Positions 1 through 11,059 of a stretch of DNA of 64,000 nt are shown here, piece after piece. Origin of the DNA: Delphinus delphis. Its lineage: Eukaryota > Chordata > Mammalia > Artiodactyla > Delphinidae. Both the position numbers and the translations under genes were made by a program. A model generated the notes under the pieces. It was not told where the DNA came from and did not search any database. It saw nothing but the letters and a program-made list of their open reading frames with translations. The stretch covers positions 90,653,488 to 90,717,487 of the forward strand of contig NC_082692.2 in the NCBI RefSeq assembly GCF_949987515.2, in the 5' to 3' direction. Within the stretch, counting starts at the first letter, position 1, and every line of letters begins with the position of its first letter.

Positions 1-257
1 CTGTTCTTATAAGGGGGGAAGGTGTCCCTTGGCATGCTAATGATTCTCGATCCATATGCAATAATTCAGTCTCATTAGTTTGTATCTGGTGATGAAATAT
101 CCCCACCAATGCAGAGAAAGGCATCCTTCACACACAGGTTTACCAGCTGTCTCCTCTATTTTTCTTTTGGAATATCACTGCTACTGGCCTTGATACAATA
201 TGCTGAGAAGAAATTAGCCACTTACAGGTCTAGGAGAAAGCAGTGGAAGGAATACCA

Positions 258-415
258 AAGAAGTAACTGACTCACTGGCCTCTCCAGGCCTCACTTTCTT
301 CTTTGACAAATGGGAATAATGATATACCTACCTCCTCAAGTTACTGTGAGGATTACATAGTTCATGTAAAATCTTTGGTTACTAACACACATAGTATGTA
401 CTCAAGAAAAAAGCT
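258..415 (+). repeat. MIR SINE, 3' half
   Basis: The run from the 'cctcacttt' core through 'aaatgggaataatgatatacctacctcc' style sequence to 'gtatgtactcaagaaa' follows the MIR consensus in forward order: core, then ATAATAATA-CCTACCTC, GAGGATTA, and the LINE2-like tail. It is diverged, as expected for a mammalian-wide relic. Confidence 0.8.
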
Positions 416-1019
416 TGTCGTTTTCTCTCTCTATCATCTTTCATGCCTGAGATACAGATCAGGGTGCAAAAAATAAATAAATGAAACAAGGAAATGGAGG
501 CAAGCACTTGCTTAAATAGTTTTGTATAATATGCAGTGGATTTCTGGAAAACTATTTGATACCAAAGAAGAGTTCAAAAGAGTTTGTCAGATGATCTGGA
601 AACGTCCTATCATCTGCATGCAGTCCTAGACCAAATGACAATGATGGTGAGGTGTGCCTATAGGAATTTAGCTTTTTCTTCATGAAAATGAGTTCCATGG
701 GCAAATAAACTGGAAAGTGCACTAGAATGCAAACTCCATGTCGACAGGACTTTGTCTACTATGACATCAAGGGTCTAACATACTGTGTTTATTCATCAAA
801 TTTTATTTAGATAATGTTCCAGTATATTTATTTCTATAAATAATAGCACAGGATCTAGAATGTACAATTTGTTTACCATTTCGTGAGATGGCAGGCTCTG
901 AATATAAATCCTGTTTTACCACTTCACTAAAGAGTAGGGTAGTTTCATGTCCCACACTCCACTTAGACTTCTAAGCTTCCCCTAGGTAAGGCAAAGTCCA
1001 TGTTAAGACTGTCTTAGAG
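416..1019. other. Intronic sequence, no recognised feature
   Basis: AT-rich single-copy-looking sequence. I see no long ORF, tandem repeat or recognisable transposon. Confidence 0.5.
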
Positions 1020-1200
1020 TGCTAACCATTTTACATGCATTAGCTCACATACTTCCCTATGCACTTCTGATGTCGATGGCAGTCTCCATCTTATAGACAA
1101 AAAAATGGAGCATCCAAATAACTTTTCCAAAACATTTCAGGCATTGGATATAGAAAACCAAGATTTGAACATAGATCTGTTTCCAAAGGTCATATACACT
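1020..1200 (-). repeat. MIR SINE fossil (reverse)
   Basis: The order TTTTACATGCATTAGCTCACAT, then a 'cttatagac...atgga' segment, then 'ccaagatttgaacata' follows the reverse complement of MIR. It is strongly diverged, with an internal gap. Confidence 0.55.
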
Positions 1201-2189
1201 CTTGATTCTTACTGACACACTTTCCTGGTTGTCCACTGTTCCGAGCCCCCCTAGAGCCCTGTGTTATTTACACCGCCAGTAGAATAAAATAAGCTCCATG
1301 AGGGCAGAATATGTGTGTCTTATTCATTTCTGTATCATGTGGCATGTCAATTAGTAGAAATTTAGTTAATAATTTGTGAGTGAAGTACAGAGGATCAATG
1401 ATTTTAGCCTGTTTATTTTTATAGCCTGTCATAATTTGTGCATTTATGTTTGCAGTCTTACTTCTACTTCTGTTTAAGTAGATACAGACTCTGTCTTAGG
1501 CTACCACCTATCTGATTTGCCTGTCCAAGCAGTCAGCAAGCTGTGCATAGTGATGAATATACTGGTAGCTTTACTTCCCCACTAAGTGCATCCAAGTAAA
1601 AGCTCTGAAAGTCACACGGTTCTTTCCACTTTAAATCTGACACCTAATATATTAGGTATTAGAGTGTTTTGTGCTTACCTTTAGCTCTTCTTTGGTTTAG
1701 GTGATTAAAAAGTGCCTGTTGCTGTCTGTATGTGCGACATGCTTCATTACCAGTGATTTATTTGGGAGTTTAGCAGAATTGGCACTCTGCAGCACACCAG
1801 TGGGCAGAAGGAAAACAAACGTGAGATGATTGCTAAGAACGCTTCTTTCCTGCTCTGTTGGTAGCAGCCTTAAGAAAGTTTGCAAAGTTTACTTCCCATT
1901 ACCCAGAAAGCAAGACTAAGACTGGCGTCTCTAGGAAATGTCATTTCCCCCCACCCCCAAATTCCCCAGTTCCTCCACGCACTCTGCTCTGATGCTCAGG
2001 AGGGAATGCAACGGGTCATGGGTTTTTCCCCTTTGTCACAGTGAGCTTCCTGCATCCATGTGTCTCCTGAAGCCAGGTGCTTCCACTGCTTGTCCATCTT
2101 CTTTTCCCAACAAGTTTACCTTCTCAAAGCCATGCTCAACTTTTTTAGCAGAATCCAACTAAAGAGATTTTCTCTTATATTCCTTTCAA
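1201..2189. other. Intronic sequence, no recognised feature
   Basis: Around 1250-1380 the string 'agctccatgagggcagaatatgtgtgtctta' followed by 'catttctgtatcatgtggcatgtcaattag' resembles an L2 3' end in forward orientation. The rest shows nothing I can name. Confidence 0.45.
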
Positions 2190-2336
2190 CAACCCTGAAT
2201 CATCACTGTCACTTTGCTGAAGAGAAAAGTAAGGCTAGCCTAGGTTAAATGACTTGCCCGAGGTCAACAACTAAATGGTAGAGCTGGGACTTAAAGCTGG
2301 TTTATGTGATTCTAAAGCTGATGTTTTCAACCACCA
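2190..2336 (-). repeat. MIR SINE (reverse)
   Basis: 'gacttgcccgaggtcaacaac', 'agagctgggacttaaagctgg' and 'ttttcaaccacca' follow the reverse MIR core and tRNA-related half in order. Confidence 0.85.
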
Positions 2337-2659
2337 TAGGGAAGGCAAAGGAGTTTTTATGTTACTTACAGACCGTATTGATTTTGTTGTGCCTGCTTGA
2401 AATGCTACCTGGAAAAGATTCTGGGGCTGCCCTTGGGCTCAGTGGGAGAAGGTCCATGCTCAATTAGCATTGCTTTCCCTGGGAAGGGGCCATGGAGGTG
2501 CCGTGTCTTTTCCTGTCTTCTGCTATGATCTACTTTTGTTCTCATTTCTGTTGTACCGAGAGTATACTAATGTGGGAATGATATTCTAAAGGGAAGATGA
2601 AGTATCAGAGAAGCAGTCTAAATAAGAGGAAGAAAAAAACATGTATCTTATACGTACTA

Positions 2660-2890
2660 CAGTTAATAAGCCTGTGTTATAACTATTTGGGAGAATTTCA
2701 GGAGAATGGATAAACATCTATACGCTGAAGTTAAACTTTTAGGGTTGCTTTCTAGGGTGATGGAAATATTCTACATCTTGGTGGTATAGTAGTGATATGA
2801 CTACATAAGTTTTTCAAATCTCATTAAACTTTACACTAAAAAGAATGCCTATCAGTGTATGTAAAATATACTTCAGTAAACTTCTGGGGA
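2660..2890 (+). repeat. Old L1 (L1M type) 3' end
   Basis: 'gggtgatggaaatattctacatcttggtgg', 'cattaaactttacact' and 'gtaaaatatacttcagtaaac' match the typical 3' UTR of older mammalian L1 families, read in the sense direction to a worn poly-A end. Confidence 0.75.
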
Positions 2891-2929
2891 AAATATTCAG
2901 AGTTTATGTCCTATCTCCATTACTTCTCA

Positions 2930-3085
2930 GCTCTAACTAAAGACAACGTACCTAACCTTTAAAATGATATTGTTGTCTACTTAAAGTGTTGTTTTAAAGA
3001 TTATATGTGTTAATACTTAATAAGAGACTACTACATAATAAGTGCTTCATAAAGGATATCTATTATTTATCATCTCCTCAGTTAT
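2930..3085 (+). repeat. MIR SINE, 3' half
   Basis: The order 'ctaacctttaaaatgatattgttgtctactt', 'agattatatgtgttaatac' and 'aataagtgcttcataaa' follows forward MIR. It directly follows the L1 fossil. Confidence 0.65.
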
Positions 3086-4139
3086 TTCATATTACATTCT
3101 ACCATTACATTGCCTCCAACGCTGTTTAATCACATATCCTTTTATGTTGCTTTTTAATTACATATGTTGTATTGGAAACTCACAAATATGTAAGTTTCAT
3201 ATATGAATAATTGCATAATATATTTAATTATATCTTTGAATACAAGGCTTTTCTGTTTTCTTCTAAAGGATGCTAGAACACGAACCATATCTGTTTGTTT
3301 TTCAACTGAAATGTAAAAGTGTTCAGTATCTACATGTCCTAAATAAGTATTTATTAAAGCTGATGGGCTACAAGGTGTGTTTGAACATAATGAAAGCATT
3401 AGATATGGTAGAATGTTTAGAATGAATCTGTAATATATACCTAGAAACCTAAGCAAATAAAGAGGAAAGTATTAAGTGTTAAAAAACATAACTCTTACGG
3501 AAAGGAAGCATAAGCAGTTTACTCTGGGACTCAGTTGAAAAATTATTAACCAAATTAAATAATGTAACTAAATTTGGACAACAGCGGAACCAGGCGTTTG
3601 TGTGTGTGTTGTGTATGTGTGTCTGTCATTGGGAGTGATTATATGAGAAAGCTGAATTATTGTCATCCATAAAAGAAACTAATAATACATAAGAACCCCA
3701 AATCAAGATACAGTAGTATAAGCATTTTTTTGGTGAAGATTGCGATACACGTCAGAAAGGCAACCTATTTTCCTTGGGAAGCAGTTCTCTGAGGGGAGTA
3801 GGAGTAGGTATTTAAGCTATGTTTATGTATTACTTTAATAAAAGTAAAAATTAAATACAGCTTTAGAAAGTAGTACAGTAAGTGATTACCTGGTGGAGAC
3901 TATGAATGGGGAATATGTATTTGTGGCCTGGGATTACATTGCAGTAACGGCACCATACATAGAGCTGAAAAGCAGTGTATCTCAGACAACTTTGACGCAT
4001 GAGAAGATGATGTCATCTGAGAAATTGTGAGATGTCTAATTGGTGATGACAAAGGCAGAGTGACCACCATTCATTTATTGAATGAAATCTTTTGAATACG
4101 CACCGTCTTTCTGATGTAATGATGCAACAGGACTTAAAC
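3086..4139. other. Intronic sequence, no recognised feature
   Basis: AT-rich, with a short TG-rich patch at 3598-3625. An antisense 100-codon ORF in the first part has no recognisable motif and low-complexity composition. Confidence 0.45.
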
Positions 4140-4258
4140 GATTTTTAGAAACAGTCTGATCCAGACCACTTTTATTGGTGAAAAAACTTGCCCAGCGAGT
4201 AAATAACAGCACTGAGCTACGAACCCAGTTGTTCTGAATCTCAATCCAGTGATCTTTT
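4140..4258 (-). repeat. MIR SINE fossil (reverse)
   Basis: 'aacttgcccagcgagtaaataacagcactgag', 'acgaacccagttgttctgaa' and 'ccagtgatctttt' align in order with reverse MIR. Confidence 0.7.
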
Positions 4259-5179
4259 GAAATAACACACTTTGATTATTGCAATGACTTCAGTTCTTGT
4301 TTTTAAGATGGTCTCCTGAGTAGCAAAATGTAAAGGTCTAACATCAAAGGAGAATAAGGTTTTATAAGGAGAATATTTGTTGAGAAGGTGGTAGTGCTTA
4401 TATATTCTAAGAAACTTTAATATGGGATTTTTCATAAATAGTGTGTAGAATTCTTTTGGCTCTCAGAATGTCTGAAAGATATCCTTCAGTGACTGAGTTG
4501 ATAAGATGTTGGCTAGCTGGCTTTTATGCCAGAGTGTGTCTTAATGTAATCATCATATTTCTGGTTAGAATTGCCACAAGTGGCAGACACCATTTTGCCT
4601 AGAAAGCCTTTAAAAATGGGGATAATTGTCCCCATTTAGCTGACCCTCTGTCCTCAATGTCCTCTGTAATGTGATCTTATGATGGATATAGAGTCCCAAT
4701 CAACCACTGAGTAGCTGGGTACCATCTCCATAAGGAATTCCATCTCATGCGTGCCTACCTGTTGGTTAATAAGCGCAGTTTTCCAAATGTATTATCCCGT
4801 CCCTTTCACATCTTCTTTACACTTAATACTTTCCTCTTAATACTTTCAGATGCTTGGGACAAGCAATCCAAAGAGAAACTAAGCAACACACATTTTTTCA
4901 CATTCCTGGCAGACTACTTATTTCAGTCTCCACTGAAGTAGGGAAGACCTCAAGGAAATAGACATGGAAATATGTTTCTTGTAGAAGATAGAATAAAAAG
5001 CTGGTACAAGGAGAAAATCTATTAAGCTAATTTGATTGCTATGAATTTTCTTTATCCAAGAGGAACCTGTAGACCAGATACCATAAGGATAGAAAGTATA
5101 GATTATTTGTACCCCTAAGTTGCCATATAAACTAAGTTATATAGTCAGTAATCTTTTCTACCCAGCTGAGTTGTCATCC
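4259..5179. other. Intronic sequence, no recognised feature
   Basis: No transposon consensus, tandem array or plausible exon was recognised in this stretch. Confidence 0.45.
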
Positions 5180-5275
5180 TTTTGTGGGCAGAGGCCTTGA
5201 CCTTGACTCTGCATTCTGCATATTACCATTTGAATAATGAGCACTCAATAAATATCTGTTGACTGACTAAATATT
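5180..5275 (+). repeat. L2 or MIR3-like 3' end
   Basis: 'tgagcactcaataaatatctgttgactgacta' is the typical terminus of L2/MIR3 elements in forward orientation. Upstream sequence is too diverged to extend it far. Confidence 0.6.
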
Positions 5276-5811
5276 AAGATTTGACTGTATGCCATTTTCC
5301 CTTGAAATGATTGACAGGTTGCTTTCTGAGGAAGCTGAATGTGTCTCCTGCTTTCAGTTCTGCTCACTGCTTCCTTGCCATTATGATTGACTGCACCGCT
5401 TATTAGTTAATTGTAGAGTTTGAAAATGCTCAACTATACACTGGGAACTGTGGATGATCCTTTTTAAAATTCTTGCCTTAAGAATGGCTGCATCCTAAAT
5501 AATAATTAGGAAGAAAACAAATGTTCCTGTTGTTCTTACGTTTAGAGGGAAAGCAGCATTCCCAGCTGTGCTCTCACAAGGAGTTCTGAATTCACACTAG
5601 TGAAATGCACTCTTCTGACAAGGGCTCAGCTCTGAAACCCATGCTCTATTTTGCATTATGAATATTATGCAGATTCTGTATCTCTGCTCCCTGGTATCTG
5701 GTTTCTATTCTGCAGAAGGGCAACATGAAAAGCAGAGTTAGGAGGGTTACCACCAGAACTTTATGTCTCCCCTTTAAAGACACATTGCTTTATTTACATT
5801 TCTGTTGCTGT

Positions 5812-6045
5812 GGTAGAGAAGAGCACAGTACTTGAAGTATGAAGACCTAGATTTGAATACTGGCTCTGATGATTTCTAGATGTTTGACCTTGAACAAGTT
5901 CCATTCATAATCTAATTTCCAAGATTATAAGTTTAAAGAGGATTAGTGATACCTGACCTCCAGGGTTGTGATGAAGGTTAAATAAGAAGGGAATGTAAAA
6001 GTACATAGTAGATCCATGAAAGATGTTAAATTTATTCTTTCATTT
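5812..6045 (+). repeat. MIR SINE, nearly full length
   Basis: Starts with 'gtggtagagaagagcacagtacttgaa', passes 'tagatttgaatactggctctg' and 'ttgaccttgaacaagttcc', and ends near 'aagtacatagtagatccatgaaa'. All segments are in forward MIR order. Confidence 0.85.
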
Positions 6046-6214
6046 ACATACTATTTATTGACTGCCTGCTCTGTGCCATGTAATTCTCCATGAGCCTCTT
6101 AAATACCTATGAAAAAACAAATATTACTACCTTTGTAAAGTTTAACATCTCGGAGGGGATTTGAATTAGAATCTACACAATAAGAATAATTGATAGTCAC
6201 TTTCAAAACATAGG

Positions 6215-6420
6215 TCAGTTAAATCTTACAACCACGTGTGAGAAAGATAGGGCTCATGGTATGAGTCCCAAACTATAGGGAAGCAAATATGTTTACAAAG
6301 GTTGTGGCTTCCCCAAAATTGATAACTAGTGGCAAAACCAGGAAGAAAGAACTCAATTCACTTCATTCCAAATCCAGTGTTTTCCCACTCTGTCTTACTG
6401 CCATGAGGTTTTGAAAACTG
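6215..6420 (-). repeat. MIR SINE (reverse)
   Basis: 'aggttgtggcttccccaaaattgataactagtggcaaaaccagg' and the following 'aatccagtgttttcccac' are the reverse MIR core and tRNA-related part, moderately diverged. Confidence 0.7.
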
Positions 6421-6589
6421 TGTTGAATATTGGAAGTATACTTCGTAATTAGAGTTCACCTGTTGAGCAGAGGAGACAAGCAATGGGGAAAGTAGATATT
6501 CTCTGTTTCTGGGGATTGCATGTAAAGCAGATCCCCATACAGGGAAACCAAGTTTATTCAGAACTTCTCCCTGTTTAAAGTCATTTCCA

Positions 6590-7262
6590 CCCTCTCCTAG
6601 TCTTCAGATTCAGGTCCAAACTCTTTAATATACATTCAAGACTGTTCGGGCATCAGGTACCTGGCTTAGGCAGTGCTGTACTATGTTTAGCAAGGGTGGC
6701 TACTAAGTGTCAAGGCCCTGACCTTGGTGCCTTCCATACCCTCTCACTAATCCTTACAGTAAGCCTGGATGATGGGTATTCTTGTTATTTTACAGATGAG
6801 CCACACAGCTGGAGAATGTAGGGCCAAGATGAGAGCACAGGTGTGAGTCCGCCCATTGTGCTCCTTCCATTTTCTTGTGTTGCAGTAACTTGAAGATTCT
6901 CTAAATTCTCATGCCTGTCAGTTGCCCTTGCCACTTGGCTTAGAATTTCCTTCCTCCCTCTTACTTATCCTTTAAGACACAGTTCGAACTGTTAACCCCT
7001 TTGGAGAGCATTCTTGAAGCCCCTGCCTTACCCCACCCCCTGGCTCAGTTAGGTGACGTTCCTTTAGCATCCTCAGCACCTTGTCCTTAATAGATTTACT
7101 ATGTTAATCCCACTGAAATATAATGCCTGGTTTAATCGCCTTTCTTGCCAAGTAAACAGTGAGCTCCTTGAGGATAGGGCCCTTACCTCCATCACCTCTG
7201 CACCTCCACCCCTAGCATTGTCCCTGCCCCCAGTAAGCACACCTGCTTATTTGTTGAGCTGA
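6590..7262 (+). repeat. L2 LINE 3' end, interrupted by a MIR
   Basis: 'aggtccaaactctttaatatacattcaaga' (6610-6645) and, after a gap, 'cctttaagacacagttcgaac', 'gagctccttgaggatagggc' and a terminal 'agtaagcacacctgcttatttgttgagctgaat' follow the L2 3' end in order. The intervening 6660-6870 segment reads as a reverse MIR, so a MIR appears to have inserted into the L2. Confidence 0.8.
6660..6870 (-). repeat. MIR SINE (reverse) nested in L2
   Basis: 'ggatgatgggtattcttgttattttacagatgag' and 'agagcacaggtgtgagtccg' are reverse MIR hallmarks. L2 sequence continues on both sides. Confidence 0.6.
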
Positions 7263-8039
7263 ATTAGAGCATTTGGATACCAGCAGAATTTTAATTTAGC
7301 AAAGTGCTAAGAGCAGTCATTATATGATGAGACCCTGCATGTAGGTTCTTGGAAACCAAGATGTTTAAGGAAGAACTGAGTCATGATTTGTCTTACACAC
7401 TTTAGACTGAGTTCTTTAGCATGCCTCTTGCTATATAAGAATTGTTTGAAGTGTTGAAGGCTGGGGGAGTTTGGCTGTGTGGAGCAATGTGTACAGATAA
7501 ACTGTGGGATTCTCAATTATTCATATCCTTCTGGCTCAGCCAGAGAAAGCAACCCAGTCCTGTTTCATTGTGTGGCCCCCTCCCCAGGATTTACGAGTCT
7601 AATTCTTGGTCAAGGTCCCACAGTTAGTGCTGAGTACACTACCTTTTCCTACAGCCACCTTAGGGTAAACCAGAGAGAGCTCCAGGCTGCAGGGGAGATC
7701 TGTTACTGCCATAACTCTCACCTCATCCCACAGCTTGCTTTCTGGTTCTGGCAGAAAAACGGAAATTATGAAACTTTGTATCCTGCACCACAGTCCCACA
7801 TGAGATTCATCAATCTTCAGCTCCCTTCAGAAAACCCTGTGCTCTGGTTAGGACTGCCCACCAGACGAATTACCATCAACGACCCCATTATTTCTGATTA
7901 GTGGAGGTGAGCCTTACCTACCTGCATGTAAATAAACGCCAGTGGGGTTCTTGAAATCCTTCATCCTTAAAAATCTACAGCTCGTAACAGAGCACACACT
8001 GTAAATAGCATCCTATCTTGAATTAAATCTTTACGGTGT
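7263..8039. other. Intronic sequence with an unexplained 140-codon ORF
   Basis: No repeat is recognised with confidence. 7590-7630 hints at a reverse MIR. The + strand ORF at 7479-7901 lacks splice sites in suitable positions, a Kozak-like start or any family motif, and the opposite strand is also open over part of it. I do not call it a gene. Confidence 0.4.
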
Positions 8040-8250
8040 AATTGTATACATTTTCTAAGCTAATTTTAATTGCTTCAAGAAACTGCTTAACAACGTAGAT
8101 CAATCCTCTGGTCTGAGATGACATTTCCGTCGCAAAATTAATTATTAATACCCTGATCATTTGCTAAAGACATTAATAGTTTTCATTGATCATCACATCC
8201 TGTTTATCTAAAATGGCCTAATTACCATGCATGTCAGAAGAGTATCTGAA
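8040..8250. promoter_or_regulatory. Candidate conserved non-coding element, TAAT-rich
   Basis: Non-repetitive block about 2 kb upstream of the CNTN4 start-codon exon, dense in homeodomain-type cores: TAATTTTAATT near 8062, AATTAATTATTAAT near 8138, ATTAATAG near 8173 and CTAATTACC near 8219. It also contains two TGATCAT copies. This motif density without repeat structure is typical of developmental enhancers. The call is inference only; conservation was not tested. Confidence 0.3.
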
Positions 8251-10098
8251 CATATCCAGTTAGAGACACGGCCCAGTTTTACGCCACATCGGCACATCAG
8301 AAGTTAAGAGTCCCTTTTGTCTTCACAACATATCTAGTCTGGCTTTATCAGAAACTGAGCTATTTAAGGAGGCAAAAGAAAGACGAGTTCTCTAATGATG
8401 GTTCTTCACTTTCTGTTCGCTTCATGGTAAACATAAAGGCTTCTGAGTGACCACATGGCATCAATTAATGCTAAGAGCCCTTGATTGAGGAGCTCATGTT
8501 AGTCCATGTTGATCCATGTTCTCATGTAAACCTGTGTTCGCTCTGGTAAGTGGCAGTGAGAGGAGAAGACCCAGGTTATCATCAGCTTAAAAAATATCAG
8601 GACTACAATAATAATCACATCTAGCCTTCGTATGGTGCTGTGTGGTTTTCAAAGCGGTTTCATGTACTTAACCAGGACGTTTCTTTTGAAACAACCTTGG
8701 GAGAGAGACGGGGTGAGGTACATAACCAGGACCTGGGAACTGGTTACCGCCCAAGCTGTAAACAGAGTGTGTCTTCTGCTTTCCTAGATTTCTCCCTTAT
8801 TTGGTTAAATGATGAATAGGAAGATGCATCATTCTCATCTTTCAAACACCAGTAGGAGCTCATCTCCTTTATGAAGTCCGGAAACTGTCCTCCTTCCTTC
8901 AAAATGGCATGTTGTGTTGCAGTTTTATGAAACTGCAGGTAACTGACCCCACTGGAGTAGGAGATTCTTACGGCTACATACGGCTGGGATCTCCATTTTG
9001 GCAGGTCCGGTGCCTCACTAGTGTCTGGCAAGCAAAAGGCACTCCATAGACGCATAAATCCATGTCTGGCTCATAGGATGGATGGGAGAAGGGATGAGTG
9101 GATGAGAGCAAGCCAAGCACAGTGTGAGTTCTGTTTTACCGAGGTCATGTTGCAAAACTGTGGTACCTGAAGGCAATTTGGTGGTGTTTGGCTCCCTCGA
9201 TGTTTTAAAAGAATCTTTTGAAGTGGTTTCCGACATTTAAAACTTGGGAGATTTTCAAAATACAATAATGTTTTCAACTTTTCTTTGAAAAGTTGTAAGT
9301 GCTTCTGCAACCCTAGGTCTGTGCCCCACATGTTAGCCATCAGCATGAGCTGGGGGGGTACCTGCCCCTTCAGACAGGATGTACCCTTGCCCTCCCAAGG
9401 GCCCGTGAATGCTGCCTGCTTCACCCGTCTACTTACCTGCTTTGTACATCTTACACAGAACAAGCAGCCTCTCTTCACCATGGAGTTCTCCTGTTTTAAG
9501 ATTCCTGGCTAACGGAAGAATGACTGTTCTTACTCATGCTCTAGATTTGTCCAAAAGAACCTAGTAGACAGCTACTCATACTTAGTAGGATTTTTCTCTG
9601 TAGGCACTAGAGCTGCATATTTCTGTTGCATTTTGGGGATGAAACATGGAGAATTGGGGGAAAAAATGTTTGAATTGATGGGGTAGTTATAATTTTTCAC
9701 ACATGTAACTCCATTCTAAGACTTCAGAATTTCTCTTTAAAGTCCACCAATGCTAGCCCTGTTTTGTTCAGTGGAATTTCTTCTGTATTCACTATTTTGA
9801 GTGTATTATTAATTGGAAAATAAATAAGAATGGGGCCTGGAAACTAAGGTACTGGAAAGGGTTGGTTCGCATCTGATCAGAAGCTGTTCTTACCTGCGCT
9901 CAGTAGCCACAGGGACCTACCAGCTTCAGTCTCTGCCCAAGTATTATTGGGAAGAAGGAAAGGAGCAATATTTGCTTCAATTCCAAATTTAACATGCTTT
10001 CTCTTCTTCAAGAGTAGTTTTCCAGAAGCATTTTTATTTGTACTCAAGGAAGGATAAATTTTCAGAGCGCACAAGGAGAAGTATTCCCAAATCTCATT
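8251..10098. other. Intronic sequence upstream of the exon, little recognised
   Basis: A weak reverse MIR may lie at 8585-8730. From 8744 to 9512 several overlapping ORFs occur on both strands (72-136 codons). None shows a domain, conserved motif or splice context, and mutual overlap on both strands argues for chance in a slightly GC-richer stretch. Nothing else is recognised. Confidence 0.4.
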
Positions 10099-10121
10099 GT
10101 ATTGTCTCTTCTCTCCCACAG
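10099..10121 (+). promoter_or_regulatory. CNTN4: Splice acceptor of the CNTN4 start-codon exon
   Basis: A pyrimidine-rich tract (TTGTCTCTTCTCTCCCACAG, with AG at 10120-10121) lies 87 bases before the ATG. It is the only strong acceptor close upstream of the start codon. It implies at least one further non-coding first exon upstream of the window or unrecognised within it. Confidence 0.75.
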
Positions 10122-10263
10122 ATTAAAGGTTGAATACAACTTAAAAGAAACAGCTATTTTATTCACTTGTTATTGGACTTGAAACTCCTTTGACCTCAGA
10201 AACTGAAGATGAGGTTGCCATGGGAACTGCTGGTGCTGCAGTCATTCGTGTTGTGCCTTGCAG
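10122..10263 (+). other. CNTN4: CNTN4 exon carrying 5' UTR end and start codon
   Basis: A complete internal exon is visible. It is preceded by a pyrimidine-rich tract ending CTCTCCCACAG (AG at 10120-10121) and followed by a CAG|GTAGAG donor (GT at 10264-10265). The first 87 bases are untranslated and the remaining 55 are coding. The exon ends in phase 1, leaving a single G to start the next codon. This suits the aspartate that follows the signal peptide in contactin-4. The 5' UTR is A/T-rich and has no upstream ATG. Exon borders are read from the splice consensus and not confirmed by RNA. Earlier non-coding exons and all later coding exons lie outside the window or are not recognisable in it. 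Confidence 0.85.
10209..10263 (+). CDS. CNTN4: Contactin-4 (partial): signal peptide coding segment
   Basis: The reading frame gives MRLPWELLVLQSFVLCLA followed by one base of a split codon. This is a classic secretory signal peptide: a short basic n-region (Arg2), a hydrophobic core (LLVLQSFVLCL) and a small residue near the cleavage site. It matches my recollection of the human contactin-4 N-terminus with one conservative change (Ile to Val in the core). Contactin-4 (BIG-2) is a GPI-anchored adhesion protein with six Ig and four fibronectin III domains. It acts on axons in olfactory and visual wiring and binds APP-family and PTPRG partners. Only the first of many coding exons is here. I looked for the next exon (start of Ig domain 1) downstream and did not see it, consistent with a very long intron. 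The short length makes this a match by eye, but identity, phase and splice sites agree. Confidence 0.88.
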
Positions 10264-10269
10264 GTAGAG
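10261..10269 (+). promoter_or_regulatory. CNTN4: Splice donor of the CNTN4 start-codon exon
   Basis: CAG|GTAGAG matches the donor consensus at five of its six core positions and interrupts the reading frame in phase 1. Without splicing, the frame would read through GTAGAG into intron sequence. Confidence 0.8.
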
Positions 10270-11050
10270 TGTCATTTTAGAACTTTTTGATTTAAAAATG
10301 CCACTGTATTTCACACTAATTCAAAAGCGGGCCTTCACTTTAGATGGCAATGATAAAATCGTAATAGTGCGCGCTACTATGACTAGCGTTTGCTGACACT
10401 TCTGAATACTCTCTCCTGATAGTCTTTTAGTGCCTCTTTCCATGGTGTTGTATCCAAAGCTAGACATTGATGTTTCACCTGTCTGTGTGGTCCTTTTACA
10501 GTTGTTTGAGCCATTATTTAGTTTGAAAGTTGTTATTTTTGCTCCTTCCAGTGCTCAATTGCACAGAGATATTGGGCAATAAAACTGATAATATAGAGTA
10601 TCGCCTACTTTGATGTCATTGGATGGAAGTTTATCTGGGTGACTCTTGCAATATCTTTGTTGGTATCACTCTGTCATTTGATACTTTCTTTTTCATGGCA
10701 ATACACCTATAGCCTAGCAGGAGTCAGAAAGCATAGACACAAGGCTTTTACCATACTCTCATGGTCACCCGCTAGACAAGGGCTTTAAAAAGTTCAGACA
10801 TGCTATTTATTACTTTCTTGGTTTTCTGGAAGATAGGAGCCTACCAGCTGACATACATAACTCATTGTTGATGCTGCCTTAAGTCCAGCATGCACTGAGA
10901 GTTGGTTTCCAGGTTGGGATGGTGGGTGTCTTTCCAGGTCTTTTTGAAATGAGTCTAGTTCGCCTGTTTTGTTATTCAGAGTGTCAAGTCCAAGAGGGAC
11001 ACCTGGAATATATCTGTGTTTTTACAACATAAAACAAAAAATGACTTTTG
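10270..11050. other. Intronic sequence just downstream of the exon
   Basis: No repeat or additional exon recognised. Confidence 0.4.
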
Positions 11051-11059
11051 GATCATCAT

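Larger units (their letters stand above)
1..10121 (+). other. CNTN4: CNTN4 5' intron (upstream of the start-codon exon)
   Basis: This region holds no convincing coding exon. It contains dispersed MIR, L2 and old L1 fossils, listed separately, between non-repetitive AT-rich stretches. The gene's orientation is set by the + strand exon at 10122. Whether the window's left edge is still inside the gene is inferred from the acceptor, which requires an upstream exon. Confidence 0.7.

Noticed and set aside
7479..7901. 140-codon + strand ORF near 7.5 kb
   Set aside because: No domain, no suitable splice sites, overlapping ORFs on both strands, and possible MIR overlap. Likely chance.
9071..9481. Overlapping antisense ORFs of 72-136 codons at 8.7-9.5 kb
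   Set aside because: Both strands and several frames are open over the same stretch. No recognisable motif and no start context.
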